Shown in pieces: positions 1 through 6,999 of a stretch of 36,477 nucleotides of DNA (the first letter of the stretch is position 1; every line of letters begins with the position of its first letter). The notes under the pieces were generated by a model. The model saw only the letters and a list, made by a program, of their open reading frames with translations. It was not told the origin of the DNA and ran no database searches. This stretch comes from an uncultured Christensenellaceae bacterium (GTDB lineage: Bacteria; Bacillota; Clostridia; Christensenellales; Borkfalkiaceae): positions 1 through 36,477 of the forward strand of contig CAJUNJ010000014.1 in assembly GCA_910587825.1 (NCBI GenBank), given 5' to 3'. Both the position numbers and the translations under genes were made by a program.

Positions 1-431
1 TACTTAAATACTGTTTTGAAAATCTACCCGATACGGTTTTAGTAAGCAGTTGGGGTGAGAACGGAATTTTCTATAATCCGAATAATACGCTTAAACGCGG
101 AATTTATGTTTTGACCGTCAAAGAGAAAGACGGCGACAACGATAAAAGTTCGGATTTAAACAGGGAAAATATTTATCGCGTAAATGTAGGTATTCGCAAA
201 AACACTTTTATAAATATGTTCGGCTTTGTTCCTGCGCGTCCGTCAAAAGGCGGAATTGTGGATATGCCGTATGACTTTACGCAAACGGATAAAATATTGC
301 CGCACCCCGTTTACGCTTGGATGGGTTGGGTGTGTGCGCTCAATCCGTCCGATATAACCTTTGAAAGATTAAAGTCGCTAATTCAAGAGTCTTATGAGTA
401 TGCAAAGGAAAAATATTCTAAAAGAAAGTAA
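1..431 (+). CDS. DUF6194 family protein, 3' part (5' end outside window)
   Basis: The reading frame is open from base 3 to a TAA at 429-431, with no stop up to the window edge, so the gene starts outside. The TTG at 111 lies inside the conserved region and is not the real start. The visible 142 residues contain a SWGENGIFYNP stretch, a GIYVLTVKEKDG strand, the segment VNVGIRKNTF and a PHPVYAWMGWVCALNPS block near the C-terminus. These features match, from memory, DUF6194, a small soluble family of unknown function common in Bacillota and Actinobacteria. No signal peptide or membrane segment is visible in this part. The downstream lipoprotein follows after 31 bases, so the two may be cotranscribed. 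The function is not known. The family call is fairly confident. Confidence 0.75.
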   Translation, partial: LKYCFENLPDTVLVSSWGENGIFYNPNNTLKRGIYVLTVKEKDGDNDKSSDLNRENIYRVNVGIRKNTFINMFGFVPARPSKGGIVDMPYDFTQTDKILPHPVYAWMGWVCALNPSDITFERLKSLIQESYEYAKEKYSKRK

Positions 432-462
432 GTTAAATTGCATTTTTCGTAGAGTATATAAA

Positions 463-948
463 ATGAAAAAAATTATTATAATCGTTTTGATTTGCTCAAT
501 TGTGTGCGTAACAATAAAATTGACGGGTTGCGCAAATGAATTTGCAAAACAAGAATATAATGATGCCGAAAAAATAGCGCAGATCGAAGATCGTTATGCA
601 AAAGACAATTCGGTTATTAACGCCATAGACGGCGGATACTCTCTTACGGTTTCAAAATTCAACGGACGGCAAACTCTATGGAATAAAACTCTCGAAAAGA
701 GTACAGAGATAGAAATACAAATTGATTTGAGTATTTCAAGCGGCATTGCAAAAGTCGTATATATTGATTGCGATAATAATATAACCGTTTTAATAGAATG
801 CTCGCAAAACGATGCCGATGAGCATATAACGACAAAAACCGTTTCTTTAACAAGAGGATTAAACAGATTTAAAATTGTCGGATACGATTGCAAAGACATA
901 GACTTGAAAATATTATTTGACGAGCCGTACATCGATAGCAACAACTAA
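463..948 (+). CDS. small secreted lipoprotein, unknown function
   Basis: This 161-residue protein is best started at ATG 463. The open frame reaches back to 394, but only the internal Met places a lipoprotein signal at the N-terminus: MKK, a hydrophobic stretch of about 15 residues, then a lipobox LTGC with the acceptor Cys near residue 23. The mature part is charged and rich in Asp, Asn and Ile, with alternating hydrophobic residues that suggest beta strands. No domain is recognised. It should be lipid-anchored on the outer face of the cytoplasmic membrane. It follows the DUF6194 gene closely and is closed by a strong hairpin terminator. The ribosome binding site is weak (GAG about 8 bases upstream). 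The lipoprotein call is strong and nothing can be said of its role. Confidence 0.75.
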   Translation: MKKIIIIVLICSIVCVTIKLTGCANEFAKQEYNDAEKIAQIEDRYAKDNSVINAIDGGYSLTVSKFNGRQTLWNKTLEKSTEIEIQIDLSISSGIAKVVYIDCDNNITVLIECSQNDADEHITTKTVSLTRGLNRFKIVGYDCKDIDLKILFDEPYIDSNN

Positions 949-980
949 ATTTAAATTTGTCGTCCCACTTTAAAAATTAC

Positions 981-1019
981 AGCGCACTACACTTCGTAAA
1001 TTAAGTAGTGCGCTTTTTG
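981..1019 (+). terminator. rho-independent terminator after the lipoprotein gene
   Basis: A perfect 10-bp stem (AGCGCACTAC at 981-990 with GTAGTGCGCT at 1005-1014) is followed by TTTTT. It separates the DUF6194/lipoprotein pair from the gerW-dacF group. Confidence 0.85.
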
Positions 1020-1091
1020 ATTGTACATAAAAAGACGCCGTTTAGTGGAGATTATTTACTTTGTATATTTAAATAAAATGTTACAAATACT

Positions 1092-1640
1092 ATGTTTGTG
1101 AATGAAGCGACGGTTTATATTGTTGCGGCAGCTTTTATTATTGCGGTATTTCCGATATATATTCACAACTATATATACGTAAACACCGAAGAAAAATTTG
1201 CAAGTTTAAATATTACGGCTTACAGATTTTTAAAATTATATAACATAAATACCGTAAAAAACAAGCCGCATACAATGCAGATAAACGGTAAAGATAAAAA
1301 TATCGATTTAAAAGCGTTGAAGTATAATTATTATAAGATGTTTAACAAGTTATGCATCTATAAAATTATACAGCTTTCGGACTTCGGATTGAAAAATCAG
1401 AATAACGCTTATGCCGCGCTGGCGCAAAACGCAATTACTTATACGTTTTATAAGACCTTGCAGATAAACGGCAACTATTCAAAATTACGAAATTACACGT
1501 TATTGAACGAAGGACATTCAGATATAAGGTACTACGCCAAAGCCGTTACAATAGTAAACGTTTTGGTTATAGCAAAAATATTTATAATTTATCTAACGGA
1601 GAAATTTAATGAATACAAAAATAAAAAAGAACAGGGATAA
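1092..1640 (+). CDS. unknown membrane-anchored protein upstream of gerW, possibly DUF2953-like
   Basis: This 182-residue protein has an N-terminal hydrophobic helix (about residues 6-28) and a second hydrophobic segment near residues 152-168, with a Lys- and Tyr-rich region between them. It ends 32 bases inside the next gene, so the two are translationally coupled. In many Clostridia the gene directly before gerW/ytfJ encodes a DUF2953 membrane protein. The size, the N-terminal anchor and a C-terminal pattern resembling its YYxKxIxIVN region fit a very diverged member. That assignment rests mainly on position. No clear ribosome binding site precedes ATG 1092. It has a real-gene look (coupling, consistent codon use), but the family is uncertain. 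Confidence 0.55.
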   Translation: MFVNEATVYIVAAAFIIAVFPIYIHNYIYVNTEEKFASLNITAYRFLKLYNINTVKNKPHTMQINGKDKNIDLKALKYNYYKMFNKLCIYKIIQLSDFGLKNQNNAYAALAQNAITYTFYKTLQINGNYSKLRNYTLLNEGHSDIRYYAKAVTIVNVLVIAKIFIIYLTEKFNEYKNKKEQG

Positions 1641-1983
1641 AGAATTTACCGAACCTTCAATGTCGATAGAAAAGGTTGCAGATGCGGACACCGTAATCGG
1701 GAAATCGATTATAACGGTCAGCGGGACGGAAATCATTCCGCTTTCATCGGTGACGGTTGTTAATTTGAGCGGCGGCGGGGAATACGGCGATATAAAAACC
1801 ATAAAGGAAACCGACGGCTTCAAACTTGCGGGCGGTAACGGTACGGTTATAACAGTTAAGCCGAAAGGTTTTCTTATTGACGACGGAAAGGGTTGCAGAT
1901 TACTGAGAATGGAAGAAAATGCAATAGATACACTTATAGATAAGACAGGAGAATTGGTTAATAAAATATCCGACAATGCGTAA
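1609..1983 (+). CDS. gerW: GerW (YtfJ)-family sporulation-associated protein
   Basis: This 124-residue protein has the compact YtfJ/GerW layout: a leading helix, then VIGKSIITVSGTEIIPLS, a glycine-rich turn SGGGEYG, a second glycine motif AGGNGTVITVKPKGFL, and a C-terminal amphipathic helix. In Bacillus the family member is needed for normal spore germination and is made in the forespore. The ATG at 1609 has GGAG seven bases upstream and lies inside the end of the preceding gene. Its own end overlaps the dacF start by 8 bases. The typical glycine-rich insert between the two motifs is shorter and more charged than usual. It supports a spore-forming ancestry, but no other spore gene lies in the window. 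Confidence 0.75.
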   Translation: MNTKIKKNRDKEFTEPSMSIEKVADADTVIGKSIITVSGTEIIPLSSVTVVNLSGGGEYGDIKTIKETDGFKLAGGNGTVITVKPKGFLIDDGKGCRLLRMEENAIDTLIDKTGELVNKISDNA

Positions 1984-2968
1984 AATAATTTTTTGTACTA
2001 TATGTTCGATATTAGCTTTGGCGACAATTATGCCTTTATCGGTTAATAAAACCGCTTACGCTTCGGCACAGGCCGAGATAGCTATGGAGCTTACAACCGG
2101 TACAGTACTTTCGGAAAACAATGCCGATGCAAAACTGCCGATGGCAAGCACAACCAAAATTTTAACGGCAATAATTGTCATAGAGGACTGCAATCTTGAT
2201 GAAGAAATTACAGTCCCCGATAAAGCCGTGGGCGTAGAAGGTTCAAGCATATATTTAAAACACGGTGAAAAAATAAATATTTGCGACTTATTATACGGTT
2301 TGATGCTTCGGTCCGGCAACGATTGCGCCGCGGCGCTTGCAATTCATCATAGCGGCAGCATCGAAAAATTTGCAGAGGTTATGAATGAACGTGCAAGGAA
2401 AATAGGCGCGTTAAGTTCTAATTTTAAAAACCCGAGCGGGCTTCCGGACGACGAACATTACACCACAGCGCGTGATTTATGCAAAATTGCTTGCTATGCA
2501 ATGAATAATCCTGAATTTAAAAAAATAGTATCTACCGCAAATTATAACGGTAAATACAAAAGTTTTATAAATAAAAATAAAATGCTGAAATTTTGCGAAG
2601 GGGCAAACGGCATAAAAACCGGTTATACAGTTAAAGCAGGAAGATGCCTTGTATCGTCAGCCGAACGATGTGGGATGGATATAGTTACAGTAGTATTGAA
2701 TTGCCCGGATATGTACGCGCATAGTTGTTCTATATTCGATAAGTGTTTCAAAACTTATAAATTGCTTAAATTTGACACTAACAAGGTATTTATATCAGGA
2801 AATATTCTCTGCAAATTGAAAAAAAATGAAAATATAGTAGTTAAAAGCTACGGTGAAATCAATTACGAAGTTATTCCTGTAAGAGAGCAAACAGATAATG
2901 CAGTTGCCGAACTTAAAATTTCCGACGAAAATGGCTTGCTTTTTACAAGAAAATTATATAGTATATAG
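1976..2968 (+). CDS. dacF: serine-type D-Ala-D-Ala carboxypeptidase (DacF/PBP5, peptidase S11)
   Basis: This 330-residue penicillin-binding protein trims the terminal D-Ala from peptidoglycan stem peptides outside the membrane. A signal peptide spans about residues 1-30. All three active-site motifs are present: SxxK (Ser58, Lys61 in MASTTKI), SGN (113-115) and KTG (214-216 in GIKTGYT). The C-terminal 80 residues fit the short beta domain of the family, but no clear C-terminal amphipathic anchor is seen. The start overlaps the end of gerW by 8 bases. In Bacillus and many Clostridia, dacB or dacF homologues sit before spmA-spmB-rluB. Here rluB follows directly and the spm genes are absent. The exact paralogue (DacF or DacB) cannot be decided. 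Confidence 0.9.
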   Translation: MRKIIFCTICSILALATIMPLSVNKTAYASAQAEIAMELTTGTVLSENNADAKLPMASTTKILTAIIVIEDCNLDEEITVPDKAVGVEGSSIYLKHGEKINICDLLYGLMLRSGNDCAAALAIHHSGSIEKFAEVMNERARKIGALSSNFKNPSGLPDDEHYTTARDLCKIACYAMNNPEFKKIVSTANYNGKYKSFINKNKMLKFCEGANGIKTGYTVKAGRCLVSSAERCGMDIVTVVLNCPDMYAHSCSIFDKCFKTYKLLKFDTNKVFISGNILCKLKKNENIVVKSYGEINYEVIPVREQTDNAVAELKISDENGLLFTRKLYSI

Positions 2969-2997
2969 ATAGTTAAAAATCTTAACAGGACTGTATA

Positions 2998-3696
2998 ATG
3001 AGAATAAATAAATACCTTGCGGCGTCCGGCATAGCTTCAAGAAGAGAATGCGACAGACTGATTGCAAGCGGTAAAGTTTTAATAAACGGAAAAAAAGCCG
3101 AATTGGGAGCGGAAGTCGGTGAAAGCGACGAAGTATCGGTCAACGGAAATGCGGTTGCATTAAAAAAGAACGAATATTATATTCTCAATAAGCCCAAAGG
3201 TTACATTTGCAGTGTATCCGACGAAAAGGGAAGAAAAACAGTTCTTGACTTAATGCCGGACGGTGTCGGAAGAATATATCCCGTCGGCAGACTCGATTAC
3301 GACAGCGAGGGGTTGCTTATTCTTACGACAGACGGTGAACTTGCGCAACATCTTACCCATCCGTCAAATTCGGTGCCCAAAACTTATCTTGTTAAAATAG
3401 AGGGGACTATAACCGAATCAGCATTAAATCCTATAAGAAGCGGAATTGAAATTGACGGATATGTCACAAAAAAATGTAAGGCGCATATCGTTGAAACAAA
3501 TAAGGTATTTACTAAAATCCATATCACTGTTACCGAAGGCAAAAACCGCGAAATAAGGAAGATGTTTGAAGCAATAGGAAAAAACGTTACTTTGCTCAAA
3601 CGCATAAAAATCGGAGATTTGACTTTACGAGGACTTGACAGAGGCGAATACAGAAAACTTAACAAGCAGGAAGTAGCTTATTTAATGGGGTTATGA
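2998..3696 (+). CDS. rluB: 23S rRNA pseudouridine synthase, RluB family
   Basis: This 232-residue enzyme of the RsuA/RluB group isomerises a uridine in rRNA, RluB being specific for 23S rRNA near the peptidyl transferase centre. An S4 RNA-binding domain occupies residues 1-60 (MRINKYLAASGIASRRECDR). The catalytic domain follows, with the GRLDYDSEGLLILTTDG motif that carries the catalytic Asp, and the NREIRKMFEAIG motif near residue 182. Length is normal. AGGA lies 10 bases upstream of ATG 2998, 29 bases after dacF. It is likely the last gene of the gerW-dacF operon and is closed by the two-way terminator. RsuA (16S) specificity cannot be excluded from sequence alone, but the gene context favours RluB. 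Confidence 0.9.
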   Translation: MRINKYLAASGIASRRECDRLIASGKVLINGKKAELGAEVGESDEVSVNGNAVALKKNEYYILNKPKGYICSVSDEKGRKTVLDLMPDGVGRIYPVGRLDYDSEGLLILTTDGELAQHLTHPSNSVPKTYLVKIEGTITESALNPIRSGIEIDGYVTKKCKAHIVETNKVFTKIHITVTEGKNREIRKMFEAIGKNVTLLKRIKIGDLTLRGLDRGEYRKLNKQEVAYLMGL

Positions 3697-3697
3697 A

Positions 3698-3724
3698 AAA
3701 AGTGCGTTAATTTAACGCACTTTT
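3698..3724. terminator. two-way terminator between rluB and lexA
   Basis: AAAAGTGCGT pairs with ACGCACTTTT around a 7-base loop. The arms give a T run on both strands, so this one hairpin can end the converging rluB and lexA transcripts. It begins right after the rluB stop codon. Confidence 0.85.
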
Positions 3725-3731
3725 AATATTA

Positions 3732-4319
3732 TTAAATATTTCTTATTAAGCCGATAACTTTACCGAGAATCAACACGTCGTCAAACACAAAGTCTTCCAT
3801 AGCATCGTTTTCGGGATGAAGAATAATTTTGCCGTCGCGTCTGAATAAACGCTTAACCGTTGCGCTGTCGTCAACACATGCTACCACAATATCGCCGTTA
3901 TCGGCATTGTCCTGTTTTTTTACGACGATTTTATCGCCGTCGAACATACCGATATTAATCATAGAATCGCCTTTGACGTTCAACAAAAATAATTGTTCGT
4001 CGGAAGGGAAAAGATTGCTTGGCAGTGAATAAAAGCCGTCATAATTTTCGGTTGCAAATATAGGTTGTCCTGCGGCAACGGTTCCTATTAACGGTACGTT
4101 AACCGCGCTTTGGTTTAAAGATACGGCACGGTTTTTATTGTCGGCTTTCTTTAACAGTCCGCGGTCGCTCAAAGCGTTGATATAAGCAAAAGCAGTAGCA
4201 GTCGACTTTATATCACACGATTGGCAAATCTCACGGACAGTGGGAGAGTAACCGTTTTCAGCAATAAACTTTTGAATATATTCGAATACCTGTTCGCTTT
4301 TGTCTTCGCCACGTTTCAT
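3732..4319 (-). CDS. lexA: LexA SOS repressor
   Basis: This 195-residue protein represses DNA-damage genes and is inactivated by RecA-stimulated self-cleavage. The N-terminal winged-helix domain (residues 1-68) contains SPTVREIC and the recognition region near 38-50. The cleavage site is Ala83-Gly84 in the GTVAAGQPI stretch. The catalytic pair is Ser119 (KGDSM) and Lys156 (TVKRL). Length is slightly below the usual 200-210. AAAGG precedes the ATG. The upstream region has a -10 element TATAAT and a -35-like TTGATT with 18-base spacing, overlapped by a candidate LexA box, so autoregulation is likely. It diverges from the eight-cysteine protein gene. Confidence 0.95.
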   Translation of the reverse strand: MKRGEDKSEQVFEYIQKFIAENGYSPTVREICQSCDIKSTATAFAYINALSDRGLLKKADNKNRAVSLNQSAVNVPLIGTVAAGQPIFATENYDGFYSLPSNLFPSDEQLFLLNVKGDSMINIGMFDGDKIVVKKQDNADNGDIVVACVDDSATVKRLFRRDGKIILHPENDAMEDFVFDDVLILGKVIGLIRNI

Positions 4320-4337
4320 AATTTTACCTTTAAATAG

Positions 4338-4367
4338 ATTATATCATAAAATAAAACAAAAAATCAA
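4338..4367 (-). promoter_or_regulatory. lexA promoter
   Basis: On the minus strand, TTGATT (4367-4362) and TATAAT (4343-4338) are separated by 18 bases, just upstream of lexA. The -35 element overlaps the candidate LexA box, as expected for a self-repressed gene. Confidence 0.6.
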
Positions 4368-4378
4368 ACGTTTGTTCC
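4365..4378. promoter_or_regulatory. candidate LexA (SOS) box
   Basis: CAAACGTTTGTTCC matches 12 of 14 positions of the Bacillus-type palindrome CGAAC-N4-GTTCG. It sits between lexA and the divergent eight-cysteine gene, overlaps the lexA -35 and lies 10 bases upstream of the -35 of the other promoter. It could therefore control both genes. Confidence 0.65.
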
Positions 4379-4388
4379 GATTTTTTAC

Positions 4389-4417
4389 TTGTTTTTAATG
4401 TTTGCTTGATATATAAT
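4389..4417 (+). promoter_or_regulatory. promoter of the eight-cysteine protein gene
   Basis: TTGTTT (4389-4394), 17 bases, then a perfect TATAAT (4412-4417). The ribosome binding site AGAGGTGA and ATG 4434 follow at once, giving a very short leader. Confidence 0.65.
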
Positions 4418-4433
4418 ATCAAAGAGGTGAGTA

Positions 4434-4610
4434 ATGTCGGAAAAAACCAGTCAAAAATGCGTCCTATATGACAGGCAATGTACAGGTTGCCTCGAATGCG
4501 AAATTTGCGATTTAGATCCCAATAAAATTTGTGATAATTGCGGAAAATGCTTAGATATCCGCGACGATGCCGTAATTAAAATAGATAAAATTATTATGGA
4601 TGAAAAATAG
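4434..4610 (+). CDS. 58-residue cysteine-rich protein, putative metal or Fe-S binder
   Basis: This short gene has a good ribosome binding site (AGAGGTGA, 4 bases before ATG) and its own promoter. The 58 residues hold eight cysteines at 9, 16, 19, 22, 25, 33, 36 and 39. The core reads CTGCLECEICDLDPNKICDN, followed by CGKC. The CxxC spacing suggests zinc or iron-sulfur binding. No signal peptide is present, so it should be cytoplasmic. The CDLDPNKICDNC core looks like a small conserved protein seen, from memory, in other Clostridia without an assigned function. It is divergent from lexA and shares its promoter region with the SOS box, so a link to DNA damage or oxidative stress is possible but inferred only from position. 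Its stop lies 20 bases from the convergent end of the recombinase gene. Confidence 0.75.
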   Translation: MSEKTSQKCVLYDRQCTGCLECEICDLDPNKICDNCGKCLDIRDDAVIKIDKIIMDEK

Positions 4611-4630
4611 TTCAGCTATTTTTGCTAAAT

Positions 4631-5692
4631 TTAATCGTCATCGCGTTTTAATTTTACCTTGCCCGCAACAGCCCGACGGTTTTCTTCATTTATTGCGGCA
4701 TAATGTTTTCGCGTCGTATTTACGTCTTTATGCCCTAAAACGTCTGCAACGATATAAATATCGCCTGTGGCTTTGTAAAGCTGTGTACCGTATGTAGAAC
4801 GCAGTTTATGCGGTGAAATATTTTTAAGCGGAGATACGATTTTAGCGTATTTATGGACTATATTTTCGACAGCCCTGACGGTCAGACGATTTGAATTATT
4901 TGATAAGAAGAGTGCCTCGGATTTACTTTTAAAACCATTAATCTGTTCTTTATATTCGATATAAGTTTTCAATGATTCTGCAACTTCGTCATCAAAAAAC
5001 AGTATGGATTTACTGCCGCCCTTACGGGTTACTATAAATGAATTGTCCTTGAAATTTATATCGTCGTTATTAAGTCCCACAAGCTCGCTTATACGAATTC
5101 CGGTGCCTAAAAACAGCATCAAAATTGCACAATCACGAACACGGTTTTTAACGTGATAAGATTTTTGGTGATTTGATAAACCGGTTCCGCTTTCCGCAAC
5201 GTCTATAATATTGTAAATTTCTTCCGCATCAAGCCTTATAATCGGTTTATCGTGTAATTTAGGCGTGGCAACTTTTGCCGAGTTATTTACGCTTATATAA
5301 CCTTTATTAAAAAAGTATTTAAACATTGCGCGGACGGATGACAGTTTACGCGCTTTTGCCCTTTCATTACAATTATGGTCTTTACCGGAATAGCGGTAGT
5401 GTGACAGGTAACCAAGAAAATATTCTATGTCATTGCTTGTGACGCGTTCCAAATCTTCCAATGTAAAATCTTTAACAATTTTACTGTTTTTAAATTTTAT
5501 TTCCTGAAGAAAATAGAAAAAGATTTTTAAATCGTGGGCATAATTAAGCCGCGTTAGCGCACTTGTTTGGCTGTCTATTCCCAGAAAATAATCCTGACAG
5601 AATAGCGGTAGTGATTCTTCGAGAATCCTGTTCAATGTTTCAATGTTTTTATTGTTTCGCTGCAAATAATAATTAGCAGATGAATTAGCCAT
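4631..5692 (-). CDS. tyrosine recombinase/integrase (XerC/D-like)
   Basis: This 353-residue enzyme cuts and rejoins DNA through a phosphotyrosine link. An N-terminal SAM-like core-binding domain covers about residues 27-130. The catalytic domain has all expected residues: Arg200 (GTGIRISEL), Lys224 (TRKGGSK), His295 and Arg298 (HKLR), His321 (LGHKD) and the nucleophile Tyr331 (KHYAAI). It is about 50 residues longer than typical XerC/D, owing to an N-terminal extension and an insert near 165-185. No att-like repeats, excisionase or cargo were recognised beside it, so a chromosomal Xer-type role is as likely as a mobile-element role. The neighbouring ABC-F wreck shows rearrangement nearby but does not prove that this enzyme caused it. 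Confidence 0.85.
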   Translation of the reverse strand: MANSSANYYLQRNNKNIETLNRILEESLPLFCQDYFLGIDSQTSALTRLNYAHDLKIFFYFLQEIKFKNSKIVKDFTLEDLERVTSNDIEYFLGYLSHYRYSGKDHNCNERAKARKLSSVRAMFKYFFNKGYISVNNSAKVATPKLHDKPIIRLDAEEIYNIIDVAESGTGLSNHQKSYHVKNRVRDCAILMLFLGTGIRISELVGLNNDDINFKDNSFIVTRKGGSKSILFFDDEVAESLKTYIEYKEQINGFKSKSEALFLSNNSNRLTVRAVENIVHKYAKIVSPLKNISPHKLRSTYGTQLYKATGDIYIVADVLGHKDVNTTRKHYAAINEENRRAVAGKVKLKRDDD

Positions 5693-5746
5693 ATCTATAT
5701 TTTAATGTTTTTTCCAAATCAAGTCAAATATTAATTTTACGAATAA

Positions 5747-6094
5747 TTAAATTTTTATCATACTAACTATGTCAGAAGCTATTTTATCGCGGAAAGCATG
5801 GTCATGCTCTACATAAATCATAGTGGGGGTACATTATATATTATGTCTTGCGTTAACATGTTTTTATCTGAAATATAGTAGGGGGAAATAGTCAAACGCA
5901 ACGGGAGATTTTATTTTACCGCTATATTCATACTTGCCCATTAAAAGATTTAGAAACGTAGTTTTTCCTCTGCCGTTCCGACCTACAAATCCGAGCTTCC
6001 AATCGGTATTGATATTTAGATTTACATTATCAAAAATTAATTCACCGAACGATGGGTAGGAGAAAGACAAATTTTCTATTTTAATATCGGGCAT
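5747..6094 (-). pseudogene. ABC-F ATPase (Lsa/Vga-like) with large internal deletion
   Basis: The N-terminal part (6094-5864, 76 codons) reads like the start of an ABC-F protein of the antibiotic-resistance group: IKNLSF-type strand, TDWKLGF and a Walker A GRNGRGKTTFLNLL. It stops at a TAA. The same frame resumes at about 5830 with TPTMIYVEHDHAFRDKI and ends at TAA 5747-5749. This resembles the extreme C-terminus of the second ATPase domain (the H-loop region, VEHD). About 400 residues of a normal protein of roughly 490 are missing, and two in-frame stops lie between the parts. This is a gene remnant made by internal deletion. A ribosome binding site (GGAGATGC) still precedes the ATG. Intact members protect ribosomes from lincosamides, streptogramin A and pleuromutilins; this one cannot. 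Confidence 0.85.
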
Positions 6095-6111
6095 AGCATC
6101 TCCAAATTTAT

Positions 6112-6651
6112 TTATAAAACCCCGAAAGGCTTTAATGATTTCTTTATATAATTATCATCAGTTCCGTCATAAGTCCATAAAACAAGTAAAGGTATCTTTG
6201 CTGATTTTAAAATTTCGGATACTTTCAAGTCACGTTTTACGCGGCTTTTATTGATGTGAGAAGTATCGTTTATCTCAATGCAAAGCAGAGGGAAGTAGTT
6301 TTCATCAAATATACAAAAATCAATCACCCTGAATAATTCGGTCTTATAATTAGATTGCGAATGCTTTTCAATAATCTGGGAAAGCGGAATTTGGGGAAAA
6401 ATAAAATAATTTCGCCTTATTAATGATTTAATTTTTATGAAATAATCTTCCTCACAGGGAGATAAATATCTCGGTTTAGCGGAATAATAGGTATCATATT
6501 TTTTACGATTATTTTTGTTCTTGAAAAATTTATAACGTAAATATAGAAAAAATCTGTTGTGTCCTTGATAAGCTTTTAAAAAAATCAAAAAAATTGCAAC
6601 CGATAATATGACTGCCACCAAAACAGCAAGTACAATAATAAAAGATTTCAT
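6112..6651 (-). CDS. membrane-anchored DUF2726 protein
   Basis: I chose ATG 6651 (179 residues) over the TTG at 6720, because it puts a hydrophobic helix (residues 2-26) at the N-terminus. A basic stretch follows (KFFKNKNNRKK), then a globular domain of about 120 residues containing the DUF2726 features FRVIDFCIFDENYFPLLCIEINDTSH and IPLLVLWT. This domain has a nuclease-like fold pattern (D-I-E-x-N), but activity is not shown. No Shine-Dalgarno is visible. A TATAAT ends 8 bases before the ATG, which suggests a very short or leaderless mRNA. The stop is 17 bases before the ABC-F remnant. In this neighbourhood of decay it still looks intact. Confidence 0.7.
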   Translation of the reverse strand: MKSFIIVLAVLVAVILSVAIFLIFLKAYQGHNRFFLYLRYKFFKNKNNRKKYDTYYSAKPRYLSPCEEDYFIKIKSLIRRNYFIFPQIPLSQIIEKHSQSNYKTELFRVIDFCIFDENYFPLLCIEINDTSHINKSRVKRDLKVSEILKSAKIPLLVLWTYDGTDDNYIKKSLKPFGVL

Positions 6652-6720
6652 TAAATTAATTATATAAAAACACAGAGGATAAGTCAAACATTTATTTCGC
6701 GGAATTGATGAGGTACACAA

Positions 6721-6754
6721 AACTATTCGTAAAACACAGCTTTTACGAATAGTT
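6721..6754. repeat. perfect 14-bp inverted repeat (hairpin)
   Basis: AACTATTCGTAAAA pairs exactly with TTTTACGAATAGTT around the loop CACAGC. Read on the minus strand it is followed by TTTTG, so it may be a second, weaker terminator behind glgP or a protein-binding palindrome upstream of the DUF2726 gene. Confidence 0.6.
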
Positions 6755-6900
6755 TATATCTATTTATACAAACAAAGCAATAATAAGCTTTGTCAAAAAA
6801 TTTAAAGAAATCTTTTAAAATTTTCTGTTTTTTATATAAGCCAAATTTTAACGATTTTAGAATTTTACTTTTGTTTTTTAATCATTTATTGAAAAAATTT

Positions 6901-6934
6901 TGAGAAAAAGCGAGAATTATCTCGCTTTTTCTCA
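6901..6934 (-). terminator. terminator of the glg operon
   Basis: A perfect 15-bp stem (TGAGAAAAAGCGAGA with its complement) with a 4-base loop lies 65 bases past the glgP stop. On the minus strand it is followed by AAATTTTTTC. It ends the glgBCDAP transcript. Confidence 0.85.
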
Positions 6935-6999
6935 ATTAAATTATTCTGCCTAATGCTTATTAAAATTAAATTTAATAATTATGTCTGGCATAATAGTAT

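Larger units (their letters stand above)
6652..6999. other. AT-rich intergenic region between DUF2726 gene and glgP
   Basis: No gene is seen here. It holds a perfect 14-bp hairpin (6721-6754), the glg operon terminator (6901-6934) and the probable start region of the DUF2726 gene (TATAAT on the minus strand at 6664-6659). Confidence 0.6.

Noticed and set aside
111..431. Complete 106-residue gene starting at TTG 111
   Set aside because: The frame is open to the window edge and the upstream residues (SWGENGIFYNP) belong to the same family, so the gene is 5'-truncated.
4600..4797. Plus-strand 65-residue frame
   Set aside because: It lies almost wholly antisense to the conserved C-terminus of the tyrosine recombinase and has no ribosome binding site.
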